Source: Woeseiaceae bacterium
Lineage (GTDB): Bacteria; Pseudomonadota; Gammaproteobacteria; Steroidobacterales; Woeseiaceae
Length of the DNA: 32,483 nucleotides
Assembly: GCA_030065915.1 (NCBI GenBank)
Contig: JASJCQ010000031.1
Coordinates: 1 to 32,483 of the forward strand
Direction of reading: 5' to 3'
The notes beneath the pieces were generated by a model that had not been told where the DNA came from, searched no databases, and saw only the letters and a program-made list of their open reading frames with translations. Made by a program: the position numbers and the translations under genes. This document shows, piece after piece, positions 25,546 to 32,483 of the stretch; the stretch's first letter is position 1, and the number at the start of each line of letters is the position of its first letter.

Positions 25546-25977
25546 TTACGCGGGTTTCTTGACGCGCACCACAGCCACCGACAATCGTGCCGCGCAAACG
25601 GGCGTGCCGTCCTCGGTCTCGATGTTGATCGACCAGAACTGCATTCGGTACCCGAGTTTTATCGGGCGCGCTGTACCGATGACCTTGCCGCCCCGCACCG
25701 GGCTCAAGTGTGTCGCATTAAGGTCTACGCCAACGACCGAGTAACCGTCATCGCAGATCAATGCCCCACCGATCGAGGCCAGTGATTCGGCCAGCACGCA
25801 GGACACGCCGCCGTGCAACAGGCCGTAGGGCTGGTGCGTGCGTCGCTCTACGTCGAGTTCAGCGCGAATGTAGTCGTCGCCGATTTCTGTCATGCGGATG
25901 CCCAGCACGTCACTGGCTGTTCCTTCTGATAGCTTGTTGAACGCATCGAGGTCGATGCGTTGTTTCCAAAGGCTCAT
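25546..25977 (-). CDS. menI: Hotdog-fold acyl-CoA thioesterase, MenI/YdiI-like
   Basis: The product has 143 residues. The start MSLWKQRIDLDAFNKLSEGT, the active-site segment RTHQPYGLLHGGVSCVLAES and NATHLSPVRGGKVIG run closely parallel to E. coli YdiI/MenI. His55 and the catalytic Glu64 correspond to YdiI His54 and Glu63. YdiI hydrolyses 1,4-dihydroxy-2-naphthoyl-CoA and, promiscuously, other aryl- and acyl-CoAs. Whether this organism makes menaquinone cannot be seen, so a broader thioesterase role is equally likely. The gene is convergent with the dehydrogenase gene, with 22 bases between the stops. Confidence 0.88.
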   Translation of the reverse strand: MSLWKQRIDLDAFNKLSEGTASDVLGIRMTEIGDDYIRAELDVERRTHQPYGLLHGGVSCVLAESLASIGGALICDDGYSVVGVDLNATHLSPVRGGKVIGTARPIKLGYRMQFWSINIETEDGTPVCAARLSVAVVRVKKPA

Positions 25978-26102
25978 CGTGGTTGGTCTCGGTTAACTTT
26001 TGCTTGACGTCTTTCGAACATGATACCGCGCACTATCGGAAATTTGATGGGTCCATCGGTGATGTTGCAGAGCCCATCCGGCCAGATTGTCGGGGCATCA
26101 AG

Positions 26103-26522
26103 CTACGTTTCGTTCAGCCACCGAATCGCTTGCTGCTTGTTACGAAAGACCGCAAGCGAGGTCGTTTCGTTCTCGAAGTGCACCGCCATGACTCGCATCG
26201 AGCCATAGCCGAGGTCGTCTGCAACGACCACGGCGATGCGCGCATTCTGGCGATTTATCAGCTTGGCCGCCCGGCCAAGCTCCCTGAGTTCATCGATTGA
26301 GAAAGGGAATTCGATGTGAGAGTAGTCCCAGAGGCGTTTAAGATGATCGCCTGTCTCGGCGAGCTCGGCGCCGATCGCCAGGATGTCCTCTATTTTCGGG
26401 GCTCTAATGGCCCGGATGCAGGTGATACCGTCTTGCAGCGAGACTCGGAAGAAGGGGCTGCTGGGCAAGCTCGCCGAAGAAGGCGATTGTTGTCCAGCGT
26501 CTTCGTGGTCGTCCTGCCCCAT
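26103..26522 (-). CDS. Small STAS/SpoIIAA-like hypothetical protein
   Basis: The product has 139 residues with no signal or membrane segment. After a low-complexity Ser/Pro-rich start (1-24), it shows an alpha/beta pattern. FRVSLQDGITCIRAIRAP leads into an LWDYSHIEFPFSIDELRELG segment, ARIAVVVADDLGYGSMRVMAVHFE, and a C-terminal FRNKQQAIRWLNE helix. This layout matches the SpoIIAA-like/STAS-SEC14 proteins that often end in 'A..WL'. Function in such proteins is unknown; they may act in signalling or membrane association. The start could also be further in. The gene stands alone between the thioesterase and the acyltransferase on the same strand. Confidence 0.6.
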   Translation of the reverse strand: MGQDDHEDAGQQSPSSASLPSSPFFRVSLQDGITCIRAIRAPKIEDILAIGAELAETGDHLKRLWDYSHIEFPFSIDELRELGRAAKLINRQNARIAVVVADDLGYGSMRVMAVHFENETTSLAVFRNKQQAIRWLNET

Positions 26523-26638
26523 TCCCTGTCTCCACCCAGACCAAGCGTAATCCTTTACCGATTAGATTATTTCGTTACCCGAACTAATTCAATCGAGGAT
26601 CATTCCGGCGCCATATACGTGCCGAAATTCCCATAAGA

Positions 26639-27883
26639 CTAAGAGCTTATCGACAAACTCTGGTTCTTGCCAGCCGATCGGCCGAACCCAAACAAAACCC
26701 GTGCCTTGCGTCGGCCATTCAGCGTCGCGCCAATGAAGGTCGAGCGAACGAACAGGTCGTACAGCGCAAGCGACACGAGGATCGTTATTGCCGAGATCGA
26801 GACCAGCTTCAACGACCAATGGAACGGCAATTCTGCAAACGCAATCTGCAGATACAGAACGATCGGCAGGTGAACGAGGTACAGCCAGTAAGACGCGTCC
26901 GCGACATACCGTACGGCAGCGCTGTGACGGTCGAGGAAGCGCCTGAACAAACCGATGCTCAGCGCGATCAGCGTCCACATCATGACCGCGTAGCTAATCG
27001 CAAACGTCGCTTTGATCAGTACGTAGTGCTCGTGGCCGAAGTTTCTCTCGTAGCCAACGAGCACAAGGGACGCTGTGATCGCCAGCGCGCAGAGGACGAA
27101 CCGGCTCCAGGTCAGTCGCGCGAAGTCCTCGATCAACCCGCGACTACGGTGCAGCATCCAGCCGAACAGGAAGTAGCCCGCATAGATGAACAGGACGGAC
27201 CAGTCCGGTGTCAGCGACTTGTCGGGTGTGTCCAGGCCCCAGTGACTCATAAACCACAGGCAAGACGCCGTGGGTATAGAAACAACAATGAGCGCAAGCC
27301 TCGAGCGCGCGATCCAGGCTGTGACGGCGTCGGCAAACGCGGACAGCTTGCTCTGCAGCGGCGCATGAAGGCTGACGATAAGCCGCAGCGTCAGGGCAAT
27401 CGCCGTGACAAGCACCAGGTAATACAGAAACCACAGGTGAGAACCGACAAACAGGCCCGCCGGAAGCTCGCCCAACGAGGCGAACCCGGTCACGAGGCCC
27501 TTAAGAATGTCGGCCTCACCCCGCATACTTTCTGCGCCTACGACCCAGGCGGAGACAAGCAGCGGCCGCAAGACAAACCAGAGAAGCGCGAACGGAATGA
27601 CGATTCGCACGAACCTCGACTTCAGAAACCTCTTCGCACCCTTGCCATGAAACGTCATGTGGCTGAAGAAGCCCGCGACGAGGAAGAACAGCGCCATGCG
27701 AAACGAGTGACTGATAAGCGTAAAGGACGAGACGACCGCGCTGGTCGAGACGTCCATGATGGCCCAACCGATATAGACCGGCACGAACGACAGGCTCGAA
27801 TGAAAGACAATCCCTAAGATCAGCGCGAACGCGCGCACTGCATCCAGGTAGGCCAGCCGGTTGTCTTGCGGAGTGGCGACCAT
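26639..27883 (-). CDS. Membrane acyltransferase, OpgC/MdoC-like (acyltransferase 3 family)
   Basis: The 414-residue integral membrane protein has about ten helices. The family entry motif RLAYLDAVRAFALILGIVFHSSL contains Asp and His at the positions expected for acyltransferase-3 enzymes. IHSFRMALFF-like (SHSFRMALFFLVAGFFSH), HLWFLYYLVL and ASYWLYLVHLPIVLY match OpgC, which adds succinyl groups to osmoregulated periplasmic glucans. The substrate here is not known: other acyltransferase-3 proteins modify lipids, O-antigens or exopolysaccharides. The start lies two bases after the CIA30-protein stop, so the two are co-expressed. No opgG/opgH was seen in the window. Confidence 0.85.
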   Translation of the reverse strand: MVATPQDNRLAYLDAVRAFALILGIVFHSSLSFVPVYIGWAIMDVSTSAVVSSFTLISHSFRMALFFLVAGFFSHMTFHGKGAKRFLKSRFVRIVIPFALLWFVLRPLLVSAWVVGAESMRGEADILKGLVTGFASLGELPAGLFVGSHLWFLYYLVLVTAIALTLRLIVSLHAPLQSKLSAFADAVTAWIARSRLALIVVSIPTASCLWFMSHWGLDTPDKSLTPDWSVLFIYAGYFLFGWMLHRSRGLIEDFARLTWSRFVLCALAITASLVLVGYERNFGHEHYVLIKATFAISYAVMMWTLIALSIGLFRRFLDRHSAAVRYVADASYWLYLVHLPIVLYLQIAFAELPFHWSLKLVSISAITILVSLALYDLFVRSTFIGATLNGRRKARVLFGFGRSAGKNQSLSISS

Positions 27884-27885
27884 GA

Positions 27886-28485
27886 TCAGTAGAAGCCAAC
27901 TTCGTCGAGCTCAAAGTCGTAGGCGCCGTTCTGTACGTCGAATGCGACGATGCTGAGGCTCTGAATCGTTTTGGTGTTGAGCGCCGTCTGTTCCGACCAG
28001 GTACGCCGCATCGATGTGAACGGGATCTTCACCTCATGGAACTCTCCGTCTGACTTCGCCGTGATGGGTGCGGCGTGATAGTCGAAGTTGGTGACTTCGG
28101 TGCTATTGGCCGACACGGAGAGCATGCCTTTGTTGATCCTGATAAGCAGTCGCACGCCTTCGAACTGGCTGGCGTCCTTCGGCAGGCCCTGCGGGTCCAG
28201 GATCAGTACGGAGCTGGCCCAGCCCGGCTGGCCGCGCGGCGGTGCGATCTCACCAGAGACTGACAGGACACCGTCTGACACCTCGGGCGTCATGGATGTG
28301 CCGCCGCCAGCCATCGTGTCGCTAAGAAACTGGCGCGCGACGCCGGCGCTATTGACTTCTGCATTACTGAAGTCGTCGACGAGCGAAGCGAGACCTTCGG
28401 CAGCGCCGTGGTTCGGAGATGCCATCAGCGCCGCAAGGGCAAGGCCGGGTGCAAGAGAGCAAGCTATACTTTTGAGCGATTTCAT
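27886..28485 (-). CDS. Secreted CIA30-domain protein
   Basis: The product has 199 residues with a Sec signal peptide (about 1-29, ending near GAA|EGLAS). The mature part matches the CIA30/NDUFAF1-like galactose-binding beta-sandwich. It runs from VDDFSNAEVNSAG through FEGVRLLIRINKGMLSVSANS, KSDGEFHEVKIPFTSMRRTWS and SLSIVAFDVQNGAYDFELDEVGFY at the C-terminus. Bacterial members are periplasmic and of unknown role; the fold often binds carbohydrate. It is translationally adjacent to the acyltransferase gene (two-base gap), suggesting work on a common envelope glycan. It is divergent from the sigma-factor gene. Confidence 0.8.
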   Translation of the reverse strand: MKSLKSIACSLAPGLALAALMASPNHGAAEGLASLVDDFSNAEVNSAGVARQFLSDTMAGGGTSMTPEVSDGVLSVSGEIAPPRGQPGWASSVLILDPQGLPKDASQFEGVRLLIRINKGMLSVSANSTEVTNFDYHAAPITAKSDGEFHEVKIPFTSMRRTWSEQTALNTKTIQSLSIVAFDVQNGAYDFELDEVGFY

Positions 28486-28716
28486 AATGTGTTTTCCGAG
28501 TCAGTGAATTGATTTGTCGCCTCAGGAGCCTGGTAGCAGGCCGACTTCAGCGGTGTTCGGAAACTAAGTGCCACCTGGCAGCAAAAAGGTGACAAGAAAA
28601 CTCAAAAAGCTCTGAAATTGCGGCGGATTCCTTTAAGAACGCGATTTTTGATGAAAATTGTCACCTTTTGGTCAGAAGAGGGCACTTAAGCGGTAACGAA
28701 CCCGTGAGAACAGACA
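28486..28716. promoter_or_regulatory. Divergent control region of the CIA30 gene and the sigma-factor fusion gene
   Basis: The 231-base spacer has an AT-rich stretch at 28580-28670. It contains the 12-bp inverted repeat described next. No sigma70 or clear ECF (AAC/CGTC) boxes were identified with confidence. Confidence 0.5.
28584..28669. repeat. 12-bp perfect inverted repeat AAAAGGTGACAA / TTGTCACCTTTT
   Basis: AAAAGGTGACAA (28584-28595) and TTGTCACCTTTT (28658-28669) are exact reverse complements separated by 62 bases, both upstream of the sigma-factor start at 28717. The shared GGTGACAA equals the right half of the LacI-like operator at 4927-4942. They may be two operator half-sites or dimer sites for DNA looping. 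Confidence 0.55.
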
Positions 28717-30348
28717 ATGAGATTGTTCAAGAGACCAACCATCAGTGCTGACATGAACGATGCCGGCCTGGTGCTCGCCTCGCTTGGCGGCGACCGGGAC
28801 GCCTTCGGGCATATCGTCTCGCGCTACCAGAGCTTGCTGTGTTCGCTTGCCTATTCTTCGGTCGGAGACCTGAACCACAGCGAAGACATCGCCCAGGAAG
28901 CGTTCGTCGAAGCCTGGGGCAAGCTCGACACGCTCAAGGAACCGGAAAAGCTGAAGGCCTGGCTGTGCGGCATCCTGCGATTCAAGGTCAGCCGTTTCAG
29001 GCGCAAAGAAGCCAACCAGCCTGTCAAGAACGCCGATGAGCTGGAAGAGGATCGCGGCCACGAATCAAAGGAACTGAAGACGGAGGATGCCGTCATCCGC
29101 AATGAAGAGCAGGTCCTGTTGTGGGAGGCAATGGAAAACGTGCCCGATACCTACCGCGAAGCCCTGGTCCTCTTTTACCGGGAAGACCGTTCGACAAGAC
29201 AGGTCGCCGATGACCTGGATTTGTCCGAAGTCGCCGTCAAGCAGCGACTGTCGCGCGGCCGCAAGCTATTGCAGGAAGAGATGACGCGTTTCGTCGAAGG
29301 CGCGCTGGAGAAGAGCAAGCCTGGCGCCACGTTCACGGCGGCGGTGCTGGCCGTGATCTCGGCTATACCGCCACCTGCGCAGGCAGCAACGGTGGGCGCC
29401 GCGGCGGCAAAGGCCGCGCACTGGTTCAAATGGACGAACTTGCTGACCCTTCTCGCGGCCTTTTCCGGCGTGATCAGTACCTTTTTTGGCATGCGGTCCG
29501 GTTTGGACCAGTCGCGAACCCAGGCGGAGCGCCGGCGAGTATTCAGGATCGTTGCGGTGATGTTCCTCTATCCGATGGCATTCTGCGCCGCGTTGTTCGG
29601 CCTTCGGCAGTTGGCATTGCATTCCGGTCTGCCGGTCGACCGGGTCGCTATCGCATCGCAAGTCCTTGTGCTGGCGTTTACAGCCAGCTATGTCTTCCTG
29701 TCCGTGATCATACTGAACGGACTGCGGACGCTGCGGGCAGAGCAGCGTGAGCTGCATCCCGAGGCGTTCCAGGACGAGGTTGACCAGGTCGACTCAAAGG
29801 CGCGGGAAATCATTAGCCGGACCCGCATCGCCGGCGTGCCGCTGTTTCACTTCCGCTTCGGTTCGCCAGAGAAAGATGACGTCCCGGTGGTTGGTTGGTT
29901 AGCCGGTGGTGGCGACAAAGCCTACGGCCTGCTGTTCGCCTGGGGAGGCATCGCGGTCGCGCCCGTCAGCGTCGGCATCGTGTCCTTCGGCTTGTTCAGC
30001 ATTGGCGCTGTTGGATTCGGTTTGTTCGGAGTAGGCACGGTCGGTATCGGTATCATCGGATTCGGTGCGGCTGCCATTGGTTACAAGGCCTACGCCTCAT
30101 TGTCTGCGCTGGGCTGGAGCAGTGCGTTCAGCCCGGGTATTTCCGTCGCGAAGGAGGCAGCGATCGGCCCCGTGGCCTTTGCCGAGCAGGTGAACAACGA
30201 GCTGGCGTTCGAGATCGCCAGCCTCGCTGCGATGGATCAGATTTACCTGTGGATACTCGGCGCAATTGCCGCACTCGTGATCGTCCCGGCAGCGTGGCAC
30301 TCGAACACGGTGAGAAAGCGGATGAAAAAGCAGGGCGGCGCCCACTGA
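28717..30348 (+). CDS. ECF sigma factor fused to a multi-spanning membrane domain with Gly-rich repeats
   Basis: The product has 543 residues. Sigma region 2 is at about 28-97 (RYQSLLCSLAYSSVGDLNHSEDIAQEAFVEAW, then LKAWLCGILRFKVSRFRR). Region 4 is at about 132-190 (NVPDTYREALVLFYREDRSTRQVADDLDLSEVAVKQRLSRGR). ECF sigma factors normally end here. This one continues with hydrophobic segments around 239-258, 275-296 and 311-335, a linker, and then a glycine-rich hydrophobic block at about 403-455 with SFGLFSIGAVGFGLFGVG-type repeats. A last helix (509-524) and a basic tail complete it. It is probably membrane-tethered and self-regulating, since no anti-sigma gene is adjacent. A start at 28753 is possible. 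Confidence 0.88.
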   Translation: MRLFKRPTISADMNDAGLVLASLGGDRDAFGHIVSRYQSLLCSLAYSSVGDLNHSEDIAQEAFVEAWGKLDTLKEPEKLKAWLCGILRFKVSRFRRKEANQPVKNADELEEDRGHESKELKTEDAVIRNEEQVLLWEAMENVPDTYREALVLFYREDRSTRQVADDLDLSEVAVKQRLSRGRKLLQEEMTRFVEGALEKSKPGATFTAAVLAVISAIPPPAQAATVGAAAAKAAHWFKWTNLLTLLAAFSGVISTFFGMRSGLDQSRTQAERRRVFRIVAVMFLYPMAFCAALFGLRQLALHSGLPVDRVAIASQVLVLAFTASYVFLSVIILNGLRTLRAEQRELHPEAFQDEVDQVDSKAREIISRTRIAGVPLFHFRFGSPEKDDVPVVGWLAGGGDKAYGLLFAWGGIAVAPVSVGIVSFGLFSIGAVGFGLFGVGTVGIGIIGFGAAAIGYKAYASLSALGWSSAFSPGISVAKEAAIGPVAFAEQVNNELAFEIASLAAMDQIYLWILGAIAALVIVPAAWHSNTVRKRMKKQGGAH

Positions 30349-30368
30349 CCGCCGCAGCATTCGCAGCA

Positions 30369-30390
30369 AAGGGCTCCGGTCGGGGCCCTT
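30369..30390. terminator. Bidirectional terminator between the sigma-fusion and TetR genes
   Basis: A 9-bp stem with one G-U pair (AAGGGCTCC 30369-30377 with GGGGCCCTT 30382-30390) and a GGTC loop lies between two convergent genes. Short T-rich tails occur on both sides (TTGTCTT rightward, CTTTGCT leftward). Confidence 0.65.
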
Positions 30391-30393
30391 GTC

Positions 30394-30978
30394 TTAGTCA
30401 ATGAAAGTACGCTTGGCCGTCGCGGTCATCCTGCGGATGTACTCCTTGTTCGACCAACCGCATTCGATCGTCAGATACTCCCAACTCGGTACCTGCAACA
30501 AAGCGAAGAGGGCATCGGTCGCCTTGGGCCGCGTCCACTCCGATGCCAGCATACCGTCGTCATACAGTGCGTCGATCGCAGCACGGCAGCCATCGCGCAT
30601 CGCGAGCATTCGATCACGCCAGGCGGTGGCGGCGGCCTCATCCGTGTCTTGCGCCATCATCAGCGCTTTAGCCACGCCGTATATCTCCGGCAGGTAGTTT
30701 CCCCAGAACTCAATGTAGCGCTCGAGACGTTCCACCCCTGTCGCCGCTGATCTGGATGGCGCAAGGCGACCTTCGACGTCCAGTTGATCCCCGAGGAACA
30801 GGAAGGCTGCGGTCAGAAGCTCCGCGCGCGACGTGAAATGCAGGTAGACGGCCTGTCGCGAGATGCCGGTAGCCTTGGCAATGTCCCCCATTCGGACGCC
30901 GCGGCCTCCCTCCTGTTCAAGGGTTTCTACGGTGGCCTGGAGAATCTTTGTTCGCGTTTCGGTGTTTTCTCTTGACAT
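30394..30978 (-). CDS. TetR-family repressor
   Basis: The product has 194 residues. An N-terminal TetR helix-turn-helix at about 9-55 is clear (TRTKILQATVETLEQEGGRGVRMGDIAKATGISRQAVYLHFTSRAELL). A helical effector domain follows, rich in Ala, Trp and acidic residues; its ligand is unknown. The gene is divergent from a small membrane protein and an NmrA-like gene. A palindrome CTTGACA-TCT-TGTCAAG covers its start codon, and a longer tandem palindrome lies 22 bases upstream, so it almost certainly represses itself and the divergent pair. Confidence 0.92.
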   Translation of the reverse strand: MSRENTETRTKILQATVETLEQEGGRGVRMGDIAKATGISRQAVYLHFTSRAELLTAAFLFLGDQLDVEGRLAPSRSAATGVERLERYIEFWGNYLPEIYGVAKALMMAQDTDEAAATAWRDRMLAMRDGCRAAIDALYDDGMLASEWTRPKATDALFALLQVPSWEYLTIECGWSNKEYIRRMTATAKRTFID

Positions 30979-30987
30979 CTTGTCAAG
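30971..30987. promoter_or_regulatory. TetR operator candidate over the tetR start codon
   Basis: CTTGACA (30971-30977) and TGTCAAG (30981-30987) form a perfect 7-bp inverted repeat with a 3-base centre. It includes the tetR start codon (30976-30978, minus strand). The half-site TTGACA is the same as in the palindrome at 31000-31029. Confidence 0.65.
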
Positions 30988-30999
30988 TATTGCCTACGG

Positions 31000-31029
31000 T
31001 TGACACTGTGTCAATTGACACAGTGTCAA
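31000..31029. promoter_or_regulatory. Tandem palindromic TetR operator
   Basis: Two abutting 15-bp elements, TTGACACTGTGTCAA (31000-31014) and TTGACACAGTGTCAA (31015-31029), are each 7-1-7 palindromes and are reverse complements of one another. The whole 30 bp is thus a perfect palindrome. It lies between the divergent tetR and DUF4345-like genes and includes TTGACA boxes usable as -35 elements, so repression by blocking polymerase is likely. Confidence 0.85.
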
Positions 31030-31049
31030 GCAAAAAGAGGAGAAACATC

Positions 31050-31475
31050 GTGAAAACAGAGATTTACTTATCCAGAAAAACACAAGTAACGATTCGACTT
31101 GTTCTTTGTCTTAGCGGACTCGTCGCATCCGGGATTGCTGTAATGATTCTGCTGGCGCCGGACGCGTTCTACGCGAGCTATGGCATCGAGCTGAGCAGCA
31201 ACGCCACGTTGGCGAACGAGATGAAGGCGCCGGCCGGCGGGCTGTTCCTGGCGGGTCTGATCATGCTGTTCGGAGTCTTCCGCTCAAGCTTCGTCGCGCT
31301 TTCACTGGCCACGGCGGCCGGAGTCTACCTGTCTTACGGCCTCGGCCGGATCGCGAGCATCGCCATCGACGGTTTGCCGCAAAGCGGAATGGTGGCGGCT
31401 GCGGGCATCGAGCTGGTCGTCGGCACGGTCTGTCTGCTGACGCTGATGTACGCACGCAAGGGCGGCACGGTCTGA
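31050..31475 (+). CDS. Small DUF4345-like membrane protein
   Basis: The product has 141 residues from a GTG start at 31050, preceded by GAGGAG at 31037-31042. Four hydrophobic segments are evident (about 14-36, 62-78, 81-100 and 114-134). The loop after helix 1 (LLAPDAFYASYGIEL) followed by EMKAPAGGLFLAGLIML resembles DUF4345 proteins, whose role is unknown. Such proteins often neighbour TetR regulators and oxidoreductases. It is the first gene of the pair under the tandem palindrome, 25 bases ahead of the NmrA-like gene. No export signal beyond the first helix was seen. Confidence 0.75.
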   Translation: MKTEIYLSRKTQVTIRLVLCLSGLVASGIAVMILLAPDAFYASYGIELSSNATLANEMKAPAGGLFLAGLIMLFGVFRSSFVALSLATAAGVYLSYGLGRIASIAIDGLPQSGMVAAAGIELVVGTVCLLTLMYARKGGTV

Positions 31476-31500
31476 ACATTAAGGCAAGAAGGAGAGAACG

Positions 31501-32370
31501 ATGAAGCAGACAGAAAATCACAATACGGTGTCGGACACGGTGCTCGTCACTGCCGGAACCGGCAAGATCGGAAGCCGCATAATGAAGCGACTGGCAGAGC
31601 GGGGCGTCAACGCGCGCGCGGGTTCCCGCTCGGCGAGGCCTGCTTTCGACTGGAATGACCGCAGTACATGGGATGCCGCGCTAGATAACGTTTCCAGTGT
31701 TTATCTCGCTTACCTCCCGGACCTGGTCGTGCCGGGTGCGCAAGCGGCTATCAGCGAATTCGTCAAACTGGCGAGGACCAAGGGCGTTCAGCGAGCCGTG
31801 CTCCTGTCTGGGCGCGGCGAGGAAGAGGGCTACGCCTGCGAGGAGATCGTGCGGACATCGGGAATGGAATCTACGATCGTACGAGCCAGCTGGTTCATGC
31901 AGAACTTCACGGAGGGCGATTTTCTCCCGATGATTCTCGAAGGTGTTATTGCCGTTCCCGCACGCGATATCCCGGAGCCGTTTGTCGACGTCAACGACAT
32001 TGCCGACGTCGTCGTGGCGGCTTTGACTGAGGACGGTCACGAAGGTGAGCTCTATGAAGTCACCGGACCGCGTTCGATGACATTCTCGGAGATAGCCAGC
32101 GAGATTTCGGGGGCAACGGATCGCACCATTCCGTTCGTCAGGATCTCAAGACAGCAGTTCGCGCACGTCCTGACAGCGGCCGGCGCACCGGCGATCATCA
32201 GCTGGTTAATGGATTACCTGTTCGGCACCGTTCTGGACGGCCGAAATGCGAAGGTGGGCGACGGCGTACAGCGCGCGCTCGGTCGTAATCCGGCCGACTT
32301 CAGGGACTTCGCCAAGAGGGCCGTCGATCGCGGCACCTGGAATGAGGCCGTTCAAGACGAGGTCGCGTAA
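31501..32370 (+). CDS. NmrA-like NAD(P)-binding protein (atypical SDR)
   Basis: The product has 289 residues. A Rossmann motif TAGTGKIGSRIMKRL lies near 17-31, followed by ARAGSRSARPAFDW and SVYLAYLPDLVVPG. The mid-section VQRAVLLSGRGEEEG and STIVRASWFMQNFTEGDF match NmrA/QOR2/azoreductase-like atypical SDRs. These bind NAD(P)H and act either as quinone or azo reductases or as redox sensors. The classical YxxxK pair is not evident, as in NmrA types. GAAGGAGAG precedes the start. It is probably transcribed with the DUF4345-like gene under TetR control, which fits a xenobiotic or redox response (inference). Confidence 0.85.
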   Translation: MKQTENHNTVSDTVLVTAGTGKIGSRIMKRLAERGVNARAGSRSARPAFDWNDRSTWDAALDNVSSVYLAYLPDLVVPGAQAAISEFVKLARTKGVQRAVLLSGRGEEEGYACEEIVRTSGMESTIVRASWFMQNFTEGDFLPMILEGVIAVPARDIPEPFVDVNDIADVVVAALTEDGHEGELYEVTGPRSMTFSEIASEISGATDRTIPFVRISRQQFAHVLTAAGAPAIISWLMDYLFGTVLDGRNAKVGDGVQRALGRNPADFRDFAKRAVDRGTWNEAVQDEVA

Positions 32371-32376
32371 GTGGGA

Positions 32377-32483
32377 ATGAAGACAGTGTTGGAGAACACC
32401 GCCTATCGTGTCGCGTCGGACGACGGAAAGGCGATGGAATGGCATGCGACGATCGACGGGAAACCCGTCGTCGAACCTAATGA
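32377..32483 (+). CDS. Unidentified protein, N-terminal fragment (3' end outside window)
   Basis: An open frame starts at ATG 32377, six bases after the NmrA-like stop, and runs to the right edge (MKTVLENTAYRVASDDGKAM and on, 35 residues). An in-frame GTG at 32371 is an alternative start. It is likely the third gene of the TetR-controlled unit. The fragment is too short to name a family. Confidence 0.5.
   Translation, partial: MKTVLENTAYRVASDDGKAMEWHATIDGKPVVEPN

Noticed and set aside
25532..25554. CCGCG/CGCGG hairpin followed by TTTCTT after the YihU-like gene
   Set aside because: Five base pairs with a ten-base loop, overlapping the thioesterase stop codon; too weak to list as a terminator.
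25983..26300. Plus-strand open frame of 105 codons
   Set aside because: Overlaps the STAS-like gene on the other strand, which shows a coherent alpha/beta pattern and a family-like C-terminus; this frame has none.
26819..27817. Long open frame (332 codons) on the plus strand
   Set aside because: It is fully antisense to the membrane acyltransferase and is highly charged and rich in Arg/Gln/Asp, as expected for the complement of a hydrophobic GC-rich gene. It has no domain or ribosome-binding site support.

Overview
The window looks like chromosomal DNA from a marine, polysaccharide-degrading gammaproteobacterium. The grounds are a TonB-dependent receptor of the Xanthomonas/Caulobacter type with no SusD partner, a MenI/YdiI-like thioesterase close to the enterobacterial one, and GC-rich genes separated by AT-richer promoters. 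The genus cannot be read from the sequence. No tRNA, rRNA, IS element, phage gene or CRISPR array was seen.

Positions 1-3062 hold the end of a carboxymuconolactone-decarboxylase-like gene, a small outer-membrane beta-barrel protein, and an SdsA1-type alkylsulfatase made as a lipoprotein.

Positions 3118-25523 form a complete-looking locus for alginate (or another uronate polymer). A secreted beta-helix protein of unassigned family is divergent from a TonB-dependent receptor. Then comes a rightward cluster: FAH-fold hydratase-like enzyme, LacI regulator, KduI, KduD and a three-gene TRAP transporter. Next are two divergent lyases, a PL6 lipoprotein (Lys/Arg pair and Ca ligands conserved) and a PL17 lipoprotein (Asn-His-Tyr and Zn site conserved), followed by a FadR-type GntR regulator. 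The last block is an MFS transporter, DehR-like SDR, KDPG aldolase, KDG kinase and a YihU-like beta-hydroxyacid dehydrogenase. The inferred flow is: the receptor takes up oligosaccharides, PL6 and PL17 cut them to the unsaturated uronate, and TRAP and MFS carriers import it. The resulting DEH (the same compound as 5-keto-4-deoxyuronate) reaches KDG either through KduI and KduD or directly through the SDR. KdgK and Eda then yield pyruvate and glyceraldehyde-3-phosphate. The locus thus carries two transporters, two reduction routes and two regulators for one intermediate.

Positions 25546-32483 are accessory: a hotdog thioesterase, a STAS-like small protein, an OpgC-like membrane acyltransferase paired with a CIA30-domain secreted protein, an ECF sigma factor fused to a large membrane domain, and a TetR / small membrane protein / NmrA-like cassette with a striking tandem palindromic operator.

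The most interesting items are the orphan beta-helix protein beside the receptor, the duplicated DEH route together with an FAH-fold enzyme and no KdgF, the long structured leader before the MFS gene, the membrane-fused sigma factor with a 12-bp inverted repeat in its promoter region, and several palindromic operators.
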